From Stromatinia cepivora (taxonomy: Eukaryota > Ascomycota > Leotiomycetes > Helotiales > Sclerotiniaceae), in NCBI GenBank assembly GCA_014898415.1, contig RCTD01000032.1, positions 124,001-188,000 on the forward strand: a stretch of DNA of 64,000 nt, in the 5' to 3' direction. A program made the translations under genes and the position numbers. The notes under the pieces are model-generated. The model saw nothing but the letters and a program-made list of their open reading frames with translations. It had not been told where the DNA came from and ran no database searches. Shown one piece after another: positions 61,453 through 64,000 of the stretch. Position 1 is the first letter of the stretch, and every line of letters begins with the position of its first letter.

Positions 61453-62421
61453 TCACGCGTTGGTTACCTTTAAAGGATGTTAGCATATGATCAAATTGAT
61501 ACCTCATATATCCACATACCTTCAGGATTCTCCTTGAGTAATCTTGATTATCAGCGATACTACCATCACTCATTCTTCTATTTGCGAGAGTAGGATCAAG
61601 TCGAGTATCGGTAAAAGATCCACCACTGCTAACAGGTGATTTACCACCAGTGACAAAGTTATTGACTGCTGCATTTCTTCTGTATTCCTCCTCAACCTCA
61701 CGTCTCTTCTTATTTCGCATAAAAATGAAGATACCTCCAGCGATAGCCGCAGCAACTAGTACACCGACAACGACGCCTGCGGCGATGCCAGCTTTATTTG
61801 GACCTGATGAACCCTTTTCAGACAATGCAGCTACTGAGCTCGATGCTGCTGCTGCGTTGGATGCTTGAACTGTAACTGTTTGACCTAAAATTATTGTTAG
61901 GTGAGAAATAATATTAGGGAAATGAATAAAATCATACTTCCTACTGTAACAACTGATGGTGCAATAGATGTGGTATGTGTAGCAGCAATGGCTGATGAAG
62001 ATGATGAAGCTGCCGCAGCAGGATCATAATTTGGTGCTGAGCTTTCTGTACCAGTAAGATAAACCGACCAGTAAAGTTTCGTACCACCACACATCTCTGT
62101 ATCAATACCAGCACAAGGACTATTGCACTTTGAATCGTCGACTAAATTAGCTGCTGGAGGAAGATCATCACCACACCAACACTCATCACTGTTGTATGTT
62201 GCTTGAACTGCATAATCGGCAGGTACACATTGTGTTTGACAATATCCTTTACTGTTGTATGTGTATGTTGAATTCTTGGTCAATCCATCACCCGACGAAA
62301 AACATCCTTTATATGTTAAAGTCTTATATTGGCGTGTGTATAATTCTGGAGATGGTGCAGCGATTGCATTGCTAACTAAGGCAGTAGCAGCGATGATAGC
62401 GAGAGTAGATATCGACTTCAT
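61453..62421 (-). CDS. WSC-domain cell-wall integrity sensor-like membrane protein, 3 exons
   Basis: Residues 1-21 form a signal peptide (MKSISTLAIIAATALVSNAI, Ala-rich cleavage region). The WSC domain covers about 35-125: YKGCFSSGDG, YCQTQCVPADYAV, DECWCGDDLPP, CAGIDTEMCGGTKLYWSVY, with the expected eight cysteines. A short Ser/Ala/Thr-rich stalk leads to one transmembrane helix (AGVVVGVLVAAAIAGGIFIF), then a basic stop (RNKKRREVEEEYRR) and a cytosolic tail ending DYSRRILKVTNA. Introns 61885-61937 and 61468-61519 give 287 residues. The stalk is short for a classical Wsc1-3 stress sensor, so it may be a WSC-like relative. Acts at the plasma membrane and wall. The final five codons come from the last exon by consensus splicing. 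Confidence 0.92.
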
Positions 62422-63090
62422 GATGAATGATTTGATTTGGCCGTGGCCTTTCTTTCGTTATATGTTGATGAAATCGAATCGATCGGTCGCGATGGCGATG
62501 AGGTTTACCGTGAGATGTTATTTGTATGATGATAGAAGGTTGGTTTATTTAAGATCGGTCGTCCGTTTTGTGTTGGAAGGTAAGTTGGTCTTCGTAAGAT
62601 GACCGGCGAGAGGGAGATAACAATCACGAGAGAAACGTATTGTCGAAATAACGAGTGAATCGACGTGTGCTAATCTGCGAAATGTATCGTGATTTGTTTT
62701 GGTGTATCGAATAATTAGAAAGAGGTTGGAAAATTGATGATCGATTGTGATTTTCCTGTCGATGCTTCGAAAGGAGGGTAAAGGTCAGGTCAATAATCTC
62801 CTGGTCGTCCGGTGTTGGATGAGTAGAGGAAAGAAAATCGGATGATGCTGGAATGAAGGTTGGAAAAAATAGACCGCAAGCAATAAAGTAAACGAATGTT
62901 TGGCGGTATTTTAGAAACGAGAAGGAATGAAAAAAAGAGAAGAATAGGAAATCAACACAAGAGAATGTAAATCATCGAAAACGACAGTTTGAATTAAATT
63001 ATTCTTATGCCGTTAACGATGAGAGAAGATTTCCAAATTCTTTTTTTCTTTTTTCGAAAAAGGGATTCGTTGTTTAAGGGGAATGGAGAT

Positions 63091-63170
63091 GTGAGTAGTG
63101 AGTAGTGAGTAGTGAGTAATGAGTAGTGAGTAGTGAGTAGGGTAGTGAGTAGTAGTGAGTAGTGAGTAGA
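63091..63170. repeat. 7-bp repeat GTGAGTA, about 11 copies with interruptions
   Basis: GTGAGTA/GTGAGTAAT variants with two indels (GTAGGGTA, GTAGTA). Confidence 0.85.
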
Positions 63171-63503
63171 GTGTGAGAATAAGTGTGAGAGTTGTTTAGT
63201 TTGTTTGATGAATGAATTTAGGAAGAGCAGTTGATTGATGATTGATTGATTGATTTGATTTGATTGATGAAAGGGTTTAGGTTTACCTAGTCCTCAGATT
63301 CTTTGGATGGTTTGGTTAGATGAAATTGTGCGTGAGAAGGGAGTTGGTATGCGTATGTGTAAAAAAAAGTGGGAATTTGGGGGGGGGGAAAGATGAAAGA
63401 GATGGTACCTGAATACTTTTCGTAGTGTATTCCGTATGGAGTATGAAAAGGATTGATATGAGTGGTTCAAAGTGGATGTATATGAGTGGAGGTTAATATT
63501 TTA

Positions 63504-63566
63504 GGGTATTTAGGGTATTTAGGGTATTTAGGGTATTTAGGGTATTTAGGGTATTTAGGGTATTTA
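63504..63566. repeat. 9-bp repeat GGGTATTTA, 7 copies
   Basis: Perfect tandem units. Each junction reads TTTAGGG, a telomere-like string, though the 9-bp period is not that of a canonical telomere repeat. Confidence 0.95.
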
Positions 63567-63870
63567 AGGGTTGTGCTCAGATATGATCTTGGTTGGTGAA
63601 TTTATTCATTTATTTTTCTAATTTTCTGCCTGATTCTCTCTGATTGGTGGTTGGTGTTGGTTTAAAAAAAGGTACAAAGGTCGGTACGCAGGTACGCAGG
63701 TACGGATGGATAAGGGATGGACGTGGCAGTAACTAAAAGAGGGTCTTGCTTTAAGGATTTGATTAGTCAGTTAAACTTCTTTAATTGATTGGTTCTTTCT
63801 TATGCTATGCTGAACAATCACTTGTCAGTCTGCACTCCGTATTGCAAAGCCCTGAACCTGATCTACCTTT

Positions 63871-63945
63871 TAGATTCAACTTAAGTTACATTTATTCCCT
63901 TTAGATTCAATCTAAGTTACGCTTATTCCCCTTAGATTTCCATCT
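63871..63945. repeat. 31-bp tandem repeat, about 2.5 copies
   Basis: TAGATTCAACTTAAGTTACA... then TAGATTCAATCTAAGTTACG..., each ending TTATTCCC, and a partial third TAGATTTCCATCTAA. The unit core is itself a near palindrome (TAGATTCAA/CTTAAG). Confidence 0.85.
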
Positions 63946-64000
63946 AATCTTTTCTACTTTCAGCTTATTGACATGATTTTGGCGGGAGTAGACGCGTTTT

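Larger units (their letters stand above)
62422..64000. other. Upstream region of the WSC gene to the window edge
   Basis: No gene seen. It contains tandem repeats at 63091-63170 (GTGAGTA-type 7-mer), 63504-63566 and 63871-63945, and several short runs. The first few hundred bases are the WSC gene's promoter and leader. Confidence 0.5.

Overview
This window looks like gene-sparse nuclear DNA of a filamentous ascomycete. The reasons are short GT..AG introns of about 49-82 bp, many with a donor close to GTAAGT or GTATGA, and a fungal gene set (ATG9, a FIG1 family protein, SLD2, a WSC-domain sensor, a fungal-type P450). The proteins recall Leotiomycetes (Botrytis/Sclerotinia type); this is an impression from sequence memory and was not computed. 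Only about a dozen genes can be supported in 64 kb. Between them lie long stretches rich in mini- and microsatellites, without convincing reading frames.

Layout. 30-2973 (+) is ATG9 with two introns. 4713-6047 (+) is a mitoferrin-type mitochondrial carrier (Mrs3/4 family) with seven introns. 6.5-8.1 kb is minisatellite DNA. 8.4-15.05 kb holds the most unusual feature: six same-strand tandem units of small, disordered, lineage-specific genes, each followed by a conserved element built on AATCGATGATRTTACA. Three members share a DTQYxD-type motif, and others are truncated or decayed. 15363-16767 (-) encodes a nuclear DEK_C/HIRIP3-like chromatin protein and is convergent with the array.

17.9-21.5 kb carries a short-chain dehydrogenase pseudogene (one frameshift and two nonsense changes that look like transitions) beside an apparently intact cytochrome P450. 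24.1-24.5 kb (-) encodes a small conserved protein, perhaps MRX7-like. 25.2-26.6 kb (+) is a protein tyrosine phosphatase whose frame breaks just after the catalytic loop. A gene desert of about 6 kb follows, then a FIG1-type membrane protein (32973-33941, +), another desert of about 6 kb with a MITE-like inverted repeat, and SLD2 (39919-41559, +).

46.4-48.1 kb and 52.0-53.1 kb hold two paralogous RING-finger proteins that share a TOPORS-like C-terminal motif. Both have interrupted coding tails, and the first appears to be a pseudogene. 53-61 kb is low-complexity DNA with long simple repeats. 61453-62421 (-) is a WSC-domain cell-wall sensor with three exons.

The genes do not form one pathway. 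Core housekeeping genes (autophagy, iron import, replication, mating/Ca2+ influx, wall sensing) alternate with rapidly turning-over accessory DNA. Reading frames were joined by hand, so splice sites are inferred from frame, consensus and family sequence.
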